64,000 nt of DNA from Tomocerus qinae (lineage: Eukaryota; Arthropoda; Collembola; Entomobryomorpha; Tomoceridae). The DNA lies in assembly GCA_020055645.1 (NCBI GenBank), contig CM034550.1:9605501-9669500 (forward strand), written 5' to 3'. Of the stretch, positions 1-11,100 are shown piece after piece. The notes below the pieces were generated by a model. The model was not told the origin of the DNA. It saw only the letters and a list, made by a program, of their open reading frames with translations, and did not search any database. The position numbers and the translations under genes are program-made. Within the stretch, counting starts at the first letter, position 1. Each line of letters opens with the position of its first letter.

Positions 1-651
1 GTCTATCAGAGTGCAGTACACAACAACACACCGTATCATATCAAATCATCCAATTTGTACCTGGTACACATTCACACACAACTTACTATTTAGTAACACC
101 AGATTTATACAGTTGCATTTTATCATTTTCCCAACAATTATTGCTTTCGGAGATGTTTCTATTATAAACTGTAATTATTGCTCTAATGAACACATTATGA
201 CTATTAAAAATAGAAGAATTTCCTTGCTGAAGAATTTATGATTCCTACCTAAGTGGATTTACAAAAAATAGTTATTAGAATGTAGAGACACAAATTACGA
301 GGATTTTATAGATCGGTTATTTAGAATTGGATTATAGTTTGGCTAGCTCTGCGGTGTGATCCGAAATTGACAGTGTTCTGATTCGAGATCACTGCAGGTG
401 GTAATGGAGACCCCCCTGGAGGCTGGAGATGTATTCTAGTACTAATGTGACACTGATTAATGACTCACCTCCCAATTTTTACACTCTCGATTACGTACTT
501 TGCTTACCTTGGCATTTCACTTGACTCCATTCTAACATTAATATACCTCATTCCAGTCGAGGCTTCTTTAAGATGCCGTCTTACTTGAAGGGAGTTGTTA
601 GTTACTACTGTATAATAAAGTGTTATAAGGATTGTAACTACCAGCTTATAC

Positions 652-1059
652 ATGAGTATAGGCGTAACTTCTGTAAGGATTATCAATATTGTCTTGTATA
701 CTACTCACTGTAAGTCCTAAACGGCAGATCTCCGCTAGCTACTGGTGTAATTTGTTAAATATTACGGGAAATCCAATGTTTTATTTCGCCTGAACATTAA
801 ATATGTTTCAGTTACTGGTTAGTCTGTGGGTGTAGTGAACGAGAGAATTAATACCAGGCTACACTAATAACGTATGCGTAAAAAATATTATGTCACACTT
901 AATGTATGTGTATGTATACGGGGTGTTGGTACGGTGGGGTTCGGTGTCGTCATGAATAGAATCTCATCTGCCAGCATCACCAATCTCAAAATGTAAATGT
1001 AATATGTAAGTCTATTGAATCCGCTGTATGCCATATTCAATTAATAAACTGATACTGAT
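652..1059 (+). mobile_element. Short non-LTR retroelement insertion (truncated LINE or SINE) with target-site duplication
   Basis: A perfect 15-bp direct repeat, ACTACCAGCTTATAC, lies at 637-651 and again at 1060-1074. The right-hand end of the enclosed segment has the sequence AATAAACTGATACTGATACT, a polyadenylation-type signal running straight into a TGATAC simple repeat and then into the second direct repeat. Target-site duplications of this size plus a 3' simple-repeat tail are the signature of target-primed reverse transcription, with the element on the + strand. There is no reverse-transcriptase reading frame in the 408 bp, so it would be a severely 5'-truncated LINE or a SINE. I did not recognise the family, or clear tRNA-type promoter boxes at the left end. 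A chance 15-mer repeat is possible but unlikely next to such a tail. Confidence 0.55.
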
Positions 1060-2003
1060 ACTACCAGCTTATACTCGTTTGTAGCTCTTGTCTTCATGTA
1101 GGTTTCTTTTGCGTTGCTACTCCAACTTTTTGGGGACTCTTGAAGCTAGCTATTAATAATACAAACTTGCATAGATTCTGTACAATTATAAATTCGGAAT
1201 TTTTGGTTAAATTTAACTCGGTCACTGATTGAATAATTTGTAACAAGAAATACCAAATATTATGTAGTACAAATTGTAGGTAGGTAGAAGGAAATTGCAT
1301 TTTCTTAAAATTCAGTTGATTGTTATGCATGTTGATATGTAAGAATAGAAAATGTAAAGTAATGAATGAATGGGTTAATGAGATTAGCTAAGTGAAGTGA
1401 AGGAGAGGAACTAGAAATGAGCGTCAAATCAAGTGAATTGATTTGATGATTAGATGGAAGAGCACGTGCTACAGAATGCATCTTATCTTGTGAAAGACAT
1501 CCAATTGAATCCATGAGCAAGTCTAAACAATCAAACATGTGTTGTGTTTACGTCTGTCTGACTGATGCGATATCACAGAGATGGGAGACAAGACAGGAGG
1601 ACATTGTTGTGCTCTGATGCATGTGCAAATGAAAAAAATACATTTCTCCTATACTAAAACGATAAGGAAGCATATTGTGATGTAGCAATTGAATTTTAAG
1701 CACGGAGTTATAAATGGAGTGTAATGTAAAAATGTATATTGGTACAATGGTATGTATTTGCTGATTATAAGCATTTATTATCTAGTAGGTGATTGTTGTG
1801 ATGGTACTTAGCGTTAGTTAATCTTCATATGAAAGGATAAATGTAATGCAGCCAAGTTTAATAGGCAAATAAAGCAATATAATAGGTATCTGTAATGGGA
1901 AGAGTTGAATTCAGCATTCGTCTGTCAGTTTGATAAGTCTAGAGGAGAATAAAGTTGAATGAATGAAAAAGAGTTGGTTGGAAATACATAAATAGATGAA
2001 GAG

Positions 2004-2014
2004 GAGAGAGAGAG
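2004..2014. repeat. Short GA microsatellite
   Basis: Five GA units plus one G, inside the GATA intron. It lies in a wider purine-rich patch. Confidence 0.8.
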
Positions 2015-2131
2015 TAGATGGAATGACTACTTTGACTTCTCTCTTCATGGCTTGATTATTCCGAATGGATGGACATTGAGGAAGATGGCTTCAGTTCCCT
2101 ACTTACTTCTAATGGAATGGAATGAGATGGT

Positions 2132-2146
2132 TTGACTTGACTTGAC
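2132..2146. repeat. (TTGAC)3 simple repeat
   Basis: Three perfect tandem TTGAC units. The same pentamer, or its complement GTCAA, recurs in loose clusters across the window (for example 31864-31878, 39584-39600, 45321-45348 and 49440-49472). Confidence 0.85.
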
Positions 2147-4694
2147 ATGATGGTAGTAGTCACTAAATAAGTGAGTGACACGTAAATAGTTTGCCCCCTG
2201 CTACGCAATTTGCATTTTTAATTACCCACAACAAATTGGTATTAACACCCTCTTACATTCATCAACAGCCACAGAGAGTCGTGCCTTGTCCCTCTCTCAC
2301 TTTCTATCCTTCAAATAACATAATACTCCTACTACTATATATGTATTACATACAAATACCTATCATTCTTTTTTAGCATTGCATTTTTATGGTTAAAATA
2401 CCTTCGTGAACTAAATCACAATTTCTCCACAGAGAAATTGTTTTCAAGCTGTGCAGAAAACCATTCATTACACATTCCTCTCTTCATTCGTTTATTATAA
2501 GGAACCAAAATTAGTTAGGAATTCGGAGTTTACTATAATAATTGGATGGGGATCTTCTACAATCTATTAAAGAATGAAATTCTCAATATCAGCGAATTAG
2601 AAAAGCGGAGCGAAGATGAAATAAGATTTCGGGTAAAAATTTTGTTGACATATTTTCTCGTGGGCAGTTGTAAAGTCAGAAGCGTTTGTTGAGGATGCAT
2701 GCGGTGGTAACATGTTTCATGGTAATAATGTATTGAATGGTTTAGAATGATTTGAGAGTAGCTGGACGGAGTTACCTACCAGTTTTTGGTCTGATCTCTC
2801 AAGTGCCAAATGGCTTGTGGCATAAGTAAGAGGGGCAGAAGCTGAAGAATTTGAAGAAGCTCCATCCATTTATGTTAGTTGTGAAGACAAGGCTTGCATT
2901 ATTGTAAGGCTGTGGATAGTTACATGAACATTTCATGTGACACGCAAATGCATCCTAAAGTAGTAGGAGAATAAAAAAGATTTCAGTCGTACACATTTTG
3001 GTATGAAATATGTTTCTAGTGTTTAAAATGACTTATGACTACCTTTCTGTCCATGGTCTCCTTATAGGTAGAGAAGAAATATTATTGCTAAATAGATACA
3101 CTATAGTAATTATAGTTGGAGATAGTAGTAGTAGGGTGATGATATTCATATGCCGTATGTTTAGGTAAATTAGCCAGTGGCTATTCCAGTTCTAAGGACA
3201 TAATATATTACTCGAGCTCCAAGTTGCATCTGACCAGAGTTTAGCATTAACTCATCTATTTGATAGTATTTAGTAATCGTGGAGAGAGAGAGGAGTCGTA
3301 TCCAATGTCTTGAGTGTAGAATCAGAAGCCTGAATTTAAGTAGCTATGTTAGGTTTGGTGGTGGAAAGCGTAAGACAAGTTAAAAGCTGTGTTATGTACT
3401 GGAACAAATGGAGGAGTGAGCCCATAGATCATCTTTTTAAACTTGCATGCATAAATATAAATTGTGTTCGTATGCGTAAGGAGTGAGTGAGTATGGGGAA
3501 AGAAATAAGCAAACGAGTCAAGTCAAACCTTGTAATTAGAGTAAGTTAGAATGAGAGAGAGTTGTATTTTCCTCATGCTGGAGGATACTCTCGATATCTT
3601 CTGTTTCTCCGACAGACGGAGGCAACTACAAGGTGTTGCAAGACTTGTAACAACAACTTATCTTTACTGGACCTACTTATGTATTTTCTTCGTAGTAGTA
3701 GTACAGCACTAGGTATTACAACTACCATTCGAATTATTATTTTTTACACTCCTTCCGTCTGTCTGTCTGTCTCACTTGCTTTAGTCAACCTTTCTTGACT
3801 TAGATTATGGGTACATGAATCCTGTCGATCTGACTCTAAGTGTAACTACTACAATAATGTGTGAGTTAACTTGTAATAATACTTCATAATGTAATTCTTT
3901 TTGTATATTTAATACTTAAGTACATTTAATAGAGGATACAACCATTATAACCCTCAACTTAGCATCACAGATGTTATGCTGTATTTAGTTCTAACCTACA
4001 AATTCTCCAGATAGAAAGATGTATTCTTTTTAATTCCTATGCTCACGGATATATTCACCAATTTCAGTTTACTGGAAGCTATGCGTTTATAGTATTGGGT
4101 AGAATAGCCCCAGCGTCTAACAATACAATACTTACTACCTAATATAATATAGCAATGTTTATTGAAGCAGGTCAACTAATACTCGTAGTTTTCTCTGAAT
4201 ACATGTTTTATTAATATTATAACATGGGTTGTGCCAGTGTGAGCTATTAATATTACGGACAAAAGTATATCAGTATGTTTTAAGATGGTAGTCTGTTTCA
4301 TTTTGTTAAAAAGAGTGAGGAAGGATGGAGAAATTACACCTGCCTTAACGATTAATATAATGATAGGCTTTTACACACATTTCATTTGGAGCTCTCAGCT
4401 AAAAATCGACCTTTTCTTGTTGCGCAGGCCATCTTCTTACAGCTAGCTCCCGTCTAGTATGTTGAATCTTCATAGAGTCTTAGTATGACAAAAAAATGAG
4501 TTGAAAGGAATTGTTATAACTTACTGTATTTAGAGTTGTTACAAATGGGAAAGCATTTAGGAGGATCTTCCTACTTTATTGTGCTGGTTAAATGTTTATT
4601 TTGTATGAAATATATATATAAGTGTACTATGATCCTATGCTATTGTTGAAATGCAGTGAAAACATATAGTATATATTTTGTTGTTTCTTTTCAG

Positions 4695-4867
4695 GTAAAT
4701 CGTCCTTTAACGATGAAAAAAGAAGGGATACAAACACGGAACAGGAAGCTCTCGTCCAAGTCAAAAAAGAAGAAGGGCTGTCTTTCCATTCCCGATGTTA
4801 TGAAACCTTTGGACAAAACTGCCTTCGCTTCATTCAACCCGGCCGCTTCCTCCATGTCTCCCTACAT
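4695..4867 (+). CDS. grn: GATA1/2/3-class transcription factor, internal exon: basic arm after the C-terminal zinc finger
   Basis: This exon encodes 57 codons plus two bases. It begins [18 protein letters not shown], the basic arm that follows the second zinc finger in GATA1/2/3 proteins and contacts the DNA minor groove at WGATAR sites. The [13 protein letters not shown] form separates this class from GATA4/5/6 proteins, which carry a different basic run here. A lysine-rich stretch (SSKSKKKKG) follows and probably adds nuclear-localisation signal. The exon then runs through [17 protein letters not shown] and [10 protein letters not shown]. The acceptor is TTTCTTTTCAG and the donor is GTAAGA at 4868; reading past the donor hits TAA at 4869. 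The finger exons are outside the window. Family assignment is firm. The symbol grn rests on arthropod orthology, which is inferred. Confidence 0.88.
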
Positions 4868-4981
4868 GTAAGACATCTTATTTAAATCACAACTGCAGTG
4901 AAATCTATTTTGTAAATTTTTTGATTTTGTACAGAAGTATACTAATTGAAAGATATGTAAAAGGACATCGTTTGACTATAG

Positions 4982-5165
4982 GTATCATAACGGCGGGATG
5001 CACCATCACCACAGTGGAACAATGGGAGGAGGATTTGTCCCTGCAGGACCACCGATGGGAATGTCAGGAGTCGGAATGGGAATGGGAACTTTAGGATTGT
5101 CCGGTCCTGGATCTCTAGGCTTAGGATCTGCCGGATCTCTCGGTCTACCTACACAACATATGACT
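4982..5165 (+). CDS. grn: GATA1/2/3-class transcription factor, next exon: His/Gly/Met-rich C-terminal tail
   Basis: A 114-bp intron (4868-4981) ends in ACTATAG. The two bases left from the previous exon (AT) plus the first G here make ATG, keeping the frame. The exon adds 61 codons: a YHNGGMHHHH start, then MGGGFVPAGPPMGMSG, alternating Gly/Met and a Gly-Ser-Leu repeat (GPGSLGLGSAGSLGL), ending PTQHMT. Such low-complexity tails are typical of arthropod GATA activators and are poorly conserved. The exon ends at a consensus donor, ACT|GTGAGT (5166). If that donor is not used, translation would add only V-S-S and stop at TAA 5175-5177. I found no convincing terminal exon downstream, so the true C-terminus is unresolved. 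Confidence 0.85.
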
Positions 5166-5177
5166 GTGAGTTCTTAA

Positions 5178-8100
5178 TTAAAATTATCTTTTAGTATAGT
5201 GCTCTAAATCATGTCTGCGTAGTATTCTAACCTCAAACCGCAAGTAAATAGCACCTTAATGCAGTAGGTAGTGGTAGAGCTAAAGAAATTGCCTACTTAG
5301 CAGCTTTAAAGTGTTTGGAATGGTTATGGGTTTGAGAAGGAAAAGATAATTAATATTCTCGGCACATCCTTTGCCTTACTAATTGTTATAAATGTTAAAG
5401 AGTCAGCTGAGTGAAAAGTTTACGCACGTTTGAGCAATCCGTGCGAAATCTTTTCCTCTTGAAATAATCCTGTACACAGACAATGCAAGATTGGATTTTT
5501 AGGCTTTGCACGGAATTCCCACTATTCTTCTATATTAGCTTCTTATTGTTCATTCCAAGACCTCTCTGTAAAGTTCATTCCATCTTATAGTTGCTTTATG
5601 ACTATAAACAACTCACGTATTTTACGCACTCAGGTTTTATTAATTTCCATTTACCTTAGTTCATTCAACATTCATGTTTTCTGCTTTACTAGTACTATAG
5701 GTATTATCAAATTCTATGAATGCACATTTTATAGAAGTAAGTATAGTAATGGGAATTGCATGCGATTCAGTTCCAAGTAGATATAGTTATGACATAAGAC
5801 TCGTTGGTGGTGGTAGAGAAGGGGAAGAAGTATTAATTACTCACAAGAATAGTTATTACACCTTACTATGATGAGTATGGTAGGAGTTTTATATATAAAA
5901 TGAAGTAACTAGAGTATCAAACCTATAGGTAACTTACAATTAGGTGAGTTTTTGAATTAGGAGAGTTTGCGTTTCTTTGTGGTGTGTTTTTTTGCTATAT
6001 GAATCGTAATAGAGGGTAGTGTGTAGTGTGTACAACCGTTAATTAATTACAACCGCTCCATCTCCATGTATCTATGAATTTCAGTCTAATCTCCTCCCAC
6101 TATCTCTAACACTGCGAAGTAAAAAAAGAAGCGCAAGCAATTCACTGTAATTTTACATGTTAATTTTTTTGCGAGGAACCGTTCCCTTGTTTTAATTGCT
6201 AAGAAAATAGATTAGGTACTTTAGTTATTTTGGCTTCTTTATTTCGAGTACATTAGATTACATGTTCCTAAGAACCTCTCCTCCTTTGTAGCTTAGCATC
6301 CAACCAAATATTACACACTATTACTATTCTTTTAATTACCATTCACATCCACATGTGATTTCTTAATTTATTAGTATTACATACATTAAACCAAAGATGC
6401 TATCGTTGCACACAATGTACTATTCTCTAATACATTTTGATGAAAACAATGTAGAAGGATTATTATTGGTTCTCTTTTCACTCTCGGATTACTAGCTGCA
6501 AGTGCATGAGGCTTCTAATACACTGTATAGTCACCTATGCATGGAAAAGTTACACTGAATGAAAATCTTTATAAAAAATCTCTGTATTTATATCTGTGAA
6601 CTTTTAGTAAATGTTGCTTTAAGTTTGCTTGGAATTGAAGGTCTCTTTCTTTGATTCTGCTACATTACATTTACTTAAGTTAACTGAGATACAAGTTAAA
6701 AGCTAAGAATATCAACAGAGCGAAACGAAATGTTTGAGTTGAGTGGTTTTTTGGTTGTGTTCTGCCCATTAGGCTGGATGGAGGACGGAGTACACTTGAA
6801 CTGGAAAGACAAAAGCCTAAACCTGCCAGCCACAGTCTGCATTCAACCCTTTTACATTATACTCTACTACTACTCACATCACATCACAACAACAAGTCAA
6901 ACAGAGATGGATTATTTAAGAGACGAAAGGAAGCCAAAGCGAGGGAGGTCAATTCAACGGACCGCCATATATGCCATCATATACTCTACCAAAGTCTTAT
7001 TACTACATCACTTTTTTATAATTCTGCACTGCCTAACAACCTTTGGAATACGGAGCCGACATGACCATTCAGCGCCCACTAACTTTGCTGGATATCTTTT
7101 CCGTCTCTAATTGTGGTAATGTAACACTCCAGATCAGCACATCATCATAGCCTGATGAAAGAAATTCTCAGTCACATCACTTTGATCCAGTTAAGTCATT
7201 TCAAATCACACACAGCTCTAGTGTAATAGGTAGAACGTAGTAATTAAAAGAAGAAACATGTTACAACATTTCTAAACCACTGATCTCCAGCCGGAAACCA
7301 ACAACTATTAAATCCAACCAGAGAACTTCATTTTTACAGGCACAAACTAGAACAATCCTACTTTTCTTTGAATGAATCTACTACGTTTCTAATTACAATT
7401 CATGATTCATGAGCCCTAGAGCTATAATGGAACAGAACTGGAAAATAATATGATGATGCATACTCAGTACTTAGTTAGTTTATAACAAAGTCATTGAGAC
7501 TTTGGGTATTGAATTGCGGATCTGGGCAAATATGTAATTTTACTCTTGCACTTTGTGCATTACACTCGAACCATATGAATGCTACAATTATTATGGCTGG
7601 GTTTGTCACTTATTTATGGTGTAAGTACACTAAAGGTAATGTATTGTGGATGAATATACGTAAACAAATCACACACGAAGAAAAACAGAACTGAACCTGA
7701 GCAGAATAAAGATAGAGATAATAGATCCTATTATACATACCATATTACCAGATAGTAGAACGCAACCTATTAGTACTTAGGATAGGGAAACTATAGCTAT
7801 AAGGTGTATTTATATATAATTTACCCTGAATTACAGTTACCAAAGGAAGAGCGAGGGGCTACCAAATACTTTCCTTTTAATAATTTACATTTCTACATCT
7901 TATAAATATTATATGTCACCTCCACGAATACGTTAAATCTGATTATATTTAGTGATTTATAAATTGCAACAAAATTATTTCAAATAAACAGCGTATAATT
8001 AAATCATGTTATAAGACAGAAATAATTAGAAAAAAATATAAATCATCTGAAGTTAAATACGGCCTATACTTACATTAAGCGTATATGCTCATACTTAGTG

Positions 8101-11100
8101 TAAATACAATACACGAAGGCATTACATTTGACAAGGTAAAGAAAGGATGACGAAATCCTGTTTTAATGTGAATTTAGTTATTGTTGGTAGTTGGGTATAT
8201 GTATTGATAGGAGGATTGTGTTGTATTGTGTGTAGTGGTTGTCTCGCTCCATCTCCTATTGTTATCCTTTCGACATTGGTTGAGGTCCAAACGAAACGAC
8301 AAGAGTTTGAATAGAATGTTCAATCAATGTGATTGGTGATTTAAAGGAGTGAAAAGAAACTTAAGAGGAATAAACAAACGGTTAGAGTTGGTTAGGTTAA
8401 AGTTAGATCCGGAGGAGGACAGAGTGCCACTTCAGCACAAGTGTCAACTGTTGTCATTTGTGTGGACAGACATCTCTTATACTAATACCTTCTTTAGTAA
8501 AAATGTCCGTCCGTGCCTTGTCCTTTTCACCTTATCTCTATTGACAGATGCGCAAACAATGGAATTGTCAGAAACTACAGCAAAACAGACACAACAAAAC
8601 AAGTCTTTCCATATACAGACTTATAGATCAATATTTATAATTATATACTTATAAAAGTATATATCTTTAATTATTGGAAAACTTTATTTACGCGTATATA
8701 TAAAAAACAAACAAATTTCTTATAAGTTGAGCCAAGTCAGATAGCAAAGGAACCATTACTTTACATTAAAAGATAAGAAGATGCAAGTTATGATGTGCTT
8801 TCAAGTGTTCTTTCCAGTCAACTGTTTACTTTTTACTATCTCTTATATAGTCTCCATTATTACACTTTTTTATCACGTTTTTTTTTCTCATTTTATTTAT
8901 TGCAAAAAAATCTAAGTCAAAGTAAGTTGTAAACTGCTAGAGTGTAGAATGGGGAGAGAGAGACCATTACCAACACCAACTAAAATGCTAGTACCCAAGT
9001 TAATTAGAACAATATACTGCATCGTTAATACAACACAAGAGAACCGAACAATAAGATCATAACCATAAAACACTTACTGCCTATACTATCCTTAACTGCA
9101 CATTATATTAGTACTCTCCTAATTACTTGTAGAATGTAATGCGAAGCCAAGACAAGAACGTTTGTATTGTAAAGTACTGGTATGAATATCTAAAGAGACA
9201 CGTTAACCTCAACGTTACGCACTAAGCCCTAAAATACATAAAATAGCCATTAAATTGACTAAAGAATTTGATTCCTGTTTTTATTTACAGTAGTACTGTC
9301 TATATACTAGGTTCGTTATATTGTTTACTAATATAGAAGGTTAGAGAGTACAGAATTGTACTATTATATTGGCAGTACTCGTTATTTATTGTTTAGTTAA
9401 ATGAGTTTCCTAACAGTTACCTTCATTTTGTTGTAACGGAAGGAATTGTCCTCTCTTTCTCAGTCTTATTTGTGGAAACCAGTGAAGTAGCTAATAGGTT
9501 TATTTAGGCAGGAATTAATTTACATATATAAAACACGACAATGTTCATGTTGATATTGATACAAAATGCTGATATTGATATCCATGTTGATTACCTCCTA
9601 TCTAGTATAATAAGTAATGTAAGTTTCTATTGCAGAAGCAAAGAAAGTTTTGTAGACTAGAATTGTTACTACTATTATTATAATATAACTTAGATTTACA
9701 TACTATATAGGAACGAGTACCATGTTTACATTTACCCGTATGAACACATTACATTACATTGCATTAATACATACAATTCAGGTAGACCATATATTATAAA
9801 ACCTATTAGACTATATAAATCCCACATACATATACCTACATGCCCATACCTACCTTACATACGTAGTATAGATTTGTAACGTAATTAAGTGTACTAGTTT
9901 TGAAAAGAATCTACTACTATTATCTATGATAGATACTATTTGATCCTAGTGTCGGATAACGGATTTATTTTCGTTTCTCTGCGATCCAATATGTCTCCGT
10001 GATCATCAGTCAATAACATTACATAATATTAATACTTAAGTATACTACTAAGATATGTATAGATAAATTGGTATGTCGACAGTGTACATAAAATAATTAC
10101 CAATCCCTACCATTACCTATATTGATAAGTACTTAATTAAAAGATAATTAAAAAATACTAGTATACTATATGCATATATTATTTACGTTACAACACCCTA
10201 ACTACCTACTACCTACCTAAAAATCATAATTGATATTTGATTATTGGTTTTGATTAGAGAATCAACGTGCTAGGGCTATCTATCTATGCGTATGTACATA
10301 GGATTTAGATACTAAAGAGTAAGTAGATGAAATTTTATTGCATGTTTCTATGTATGTATGTATTGTATCAATATGCAATAGAGAATAAGGTTGTACGTAT
10401 GTAATGTTGTATGTTAAAATACTATAGGATAGAGTGTAGGGATCTAAAAATGATTAAGAATGTAATGTAATGTATGTACAGTACACTCCCTATGTAAAAT
10501 AAAGCGTACATACAGATAAAATACTTAAATTGTAAGTCTCAGTGTACATTGACTAACATTACAGAACATTGCATAAAACATAATACTGAAAAATGTAATT
10601 GTACTTACGTGCGTATTTCTACGCGTACTTGTATTCTATTGAATTTTTGTGTGTATATGTGAATGAGTGGAACAGACGATATATTATAGAAAATACAAGC
10701 GTACATCTGTGCGTTCTTCAATGAGAATAAAATGTGACATGGTGAGATAATTAATTTTTCTTGTGTCATTCATTAAATGCATACATAGTGCAACCAGTGC
10801 ACTTTTATTTGGTACATGGCATGCGTGTTGATATTGTTTTTAGCATTCACAGGTGCACTAAAGGTTTAGTAAGGGAAATTGGGATTTTTACCAAAATACC
10901 CCGTTTGATTCACCTTTTGTCATTCATTCATAGGTTTTATGTCATTTTTGCACTCGTACTGTAAAACTAGACTGGATTGACTTGCTAAGTGAGTCCTACT
11001 AGTATTACTGTGGTTTAATTTGTGAAAAACAGAATTTTTAGGGTAGGAAAAGCAATAAAGTAATTCATTCATGTGCGTATGCTAACGAAGGGGAATTTTG

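Larger units (their letters stand above)
1..4694 (+). other. Intron of the GATA-factor gene (5' end outside window)
   Basis: Everything before the first GATA exon is read as intron. The exon at 4695 starts in phase 0 exactly where the GATA1/2/3 family has an intron, between the C-terminal finger helix and the [10 protein letters not shown] arm, so the finger-coding exon must lie upstream. I searched this stretch for the Cys-Asn-Ala-Cys-Gly part of the finger and did not find it, so the intron is longer than 4.69 kb. It ends in a pyrimidine-rich acceptor (TTTCTTTTCAG, 4684-4694). Apart from the retroelement at 652-1059 and short GA or TTGAC runs, I see no gene here. The start of the intron cannot be placed. 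Confidence 0.7.

Noticed and set aside
397..440. Gly-Asn-Gly-Asp-Pro frame after CTGCAG, resembling the NGDP part of a GATA zinc finger
   Set aside because: The next codons lack the Cys-Asn-Ala-Cys-Gly that must follow, and the family has no intron at this place; coincidence.
5860..5905. Frame reading MMSMVGVLYIK then stop, recalling the short SMV-type endings of GATA proteins
   Set aside because: No pyrimidine-rich acceptor precedes it and only five residues resemble anything; not enough for a terminal exon.
6730..7110. 126-codon + frame
   Set aside because: No domain, membrane pattern or splice context; length is within the chance range for this base composition.
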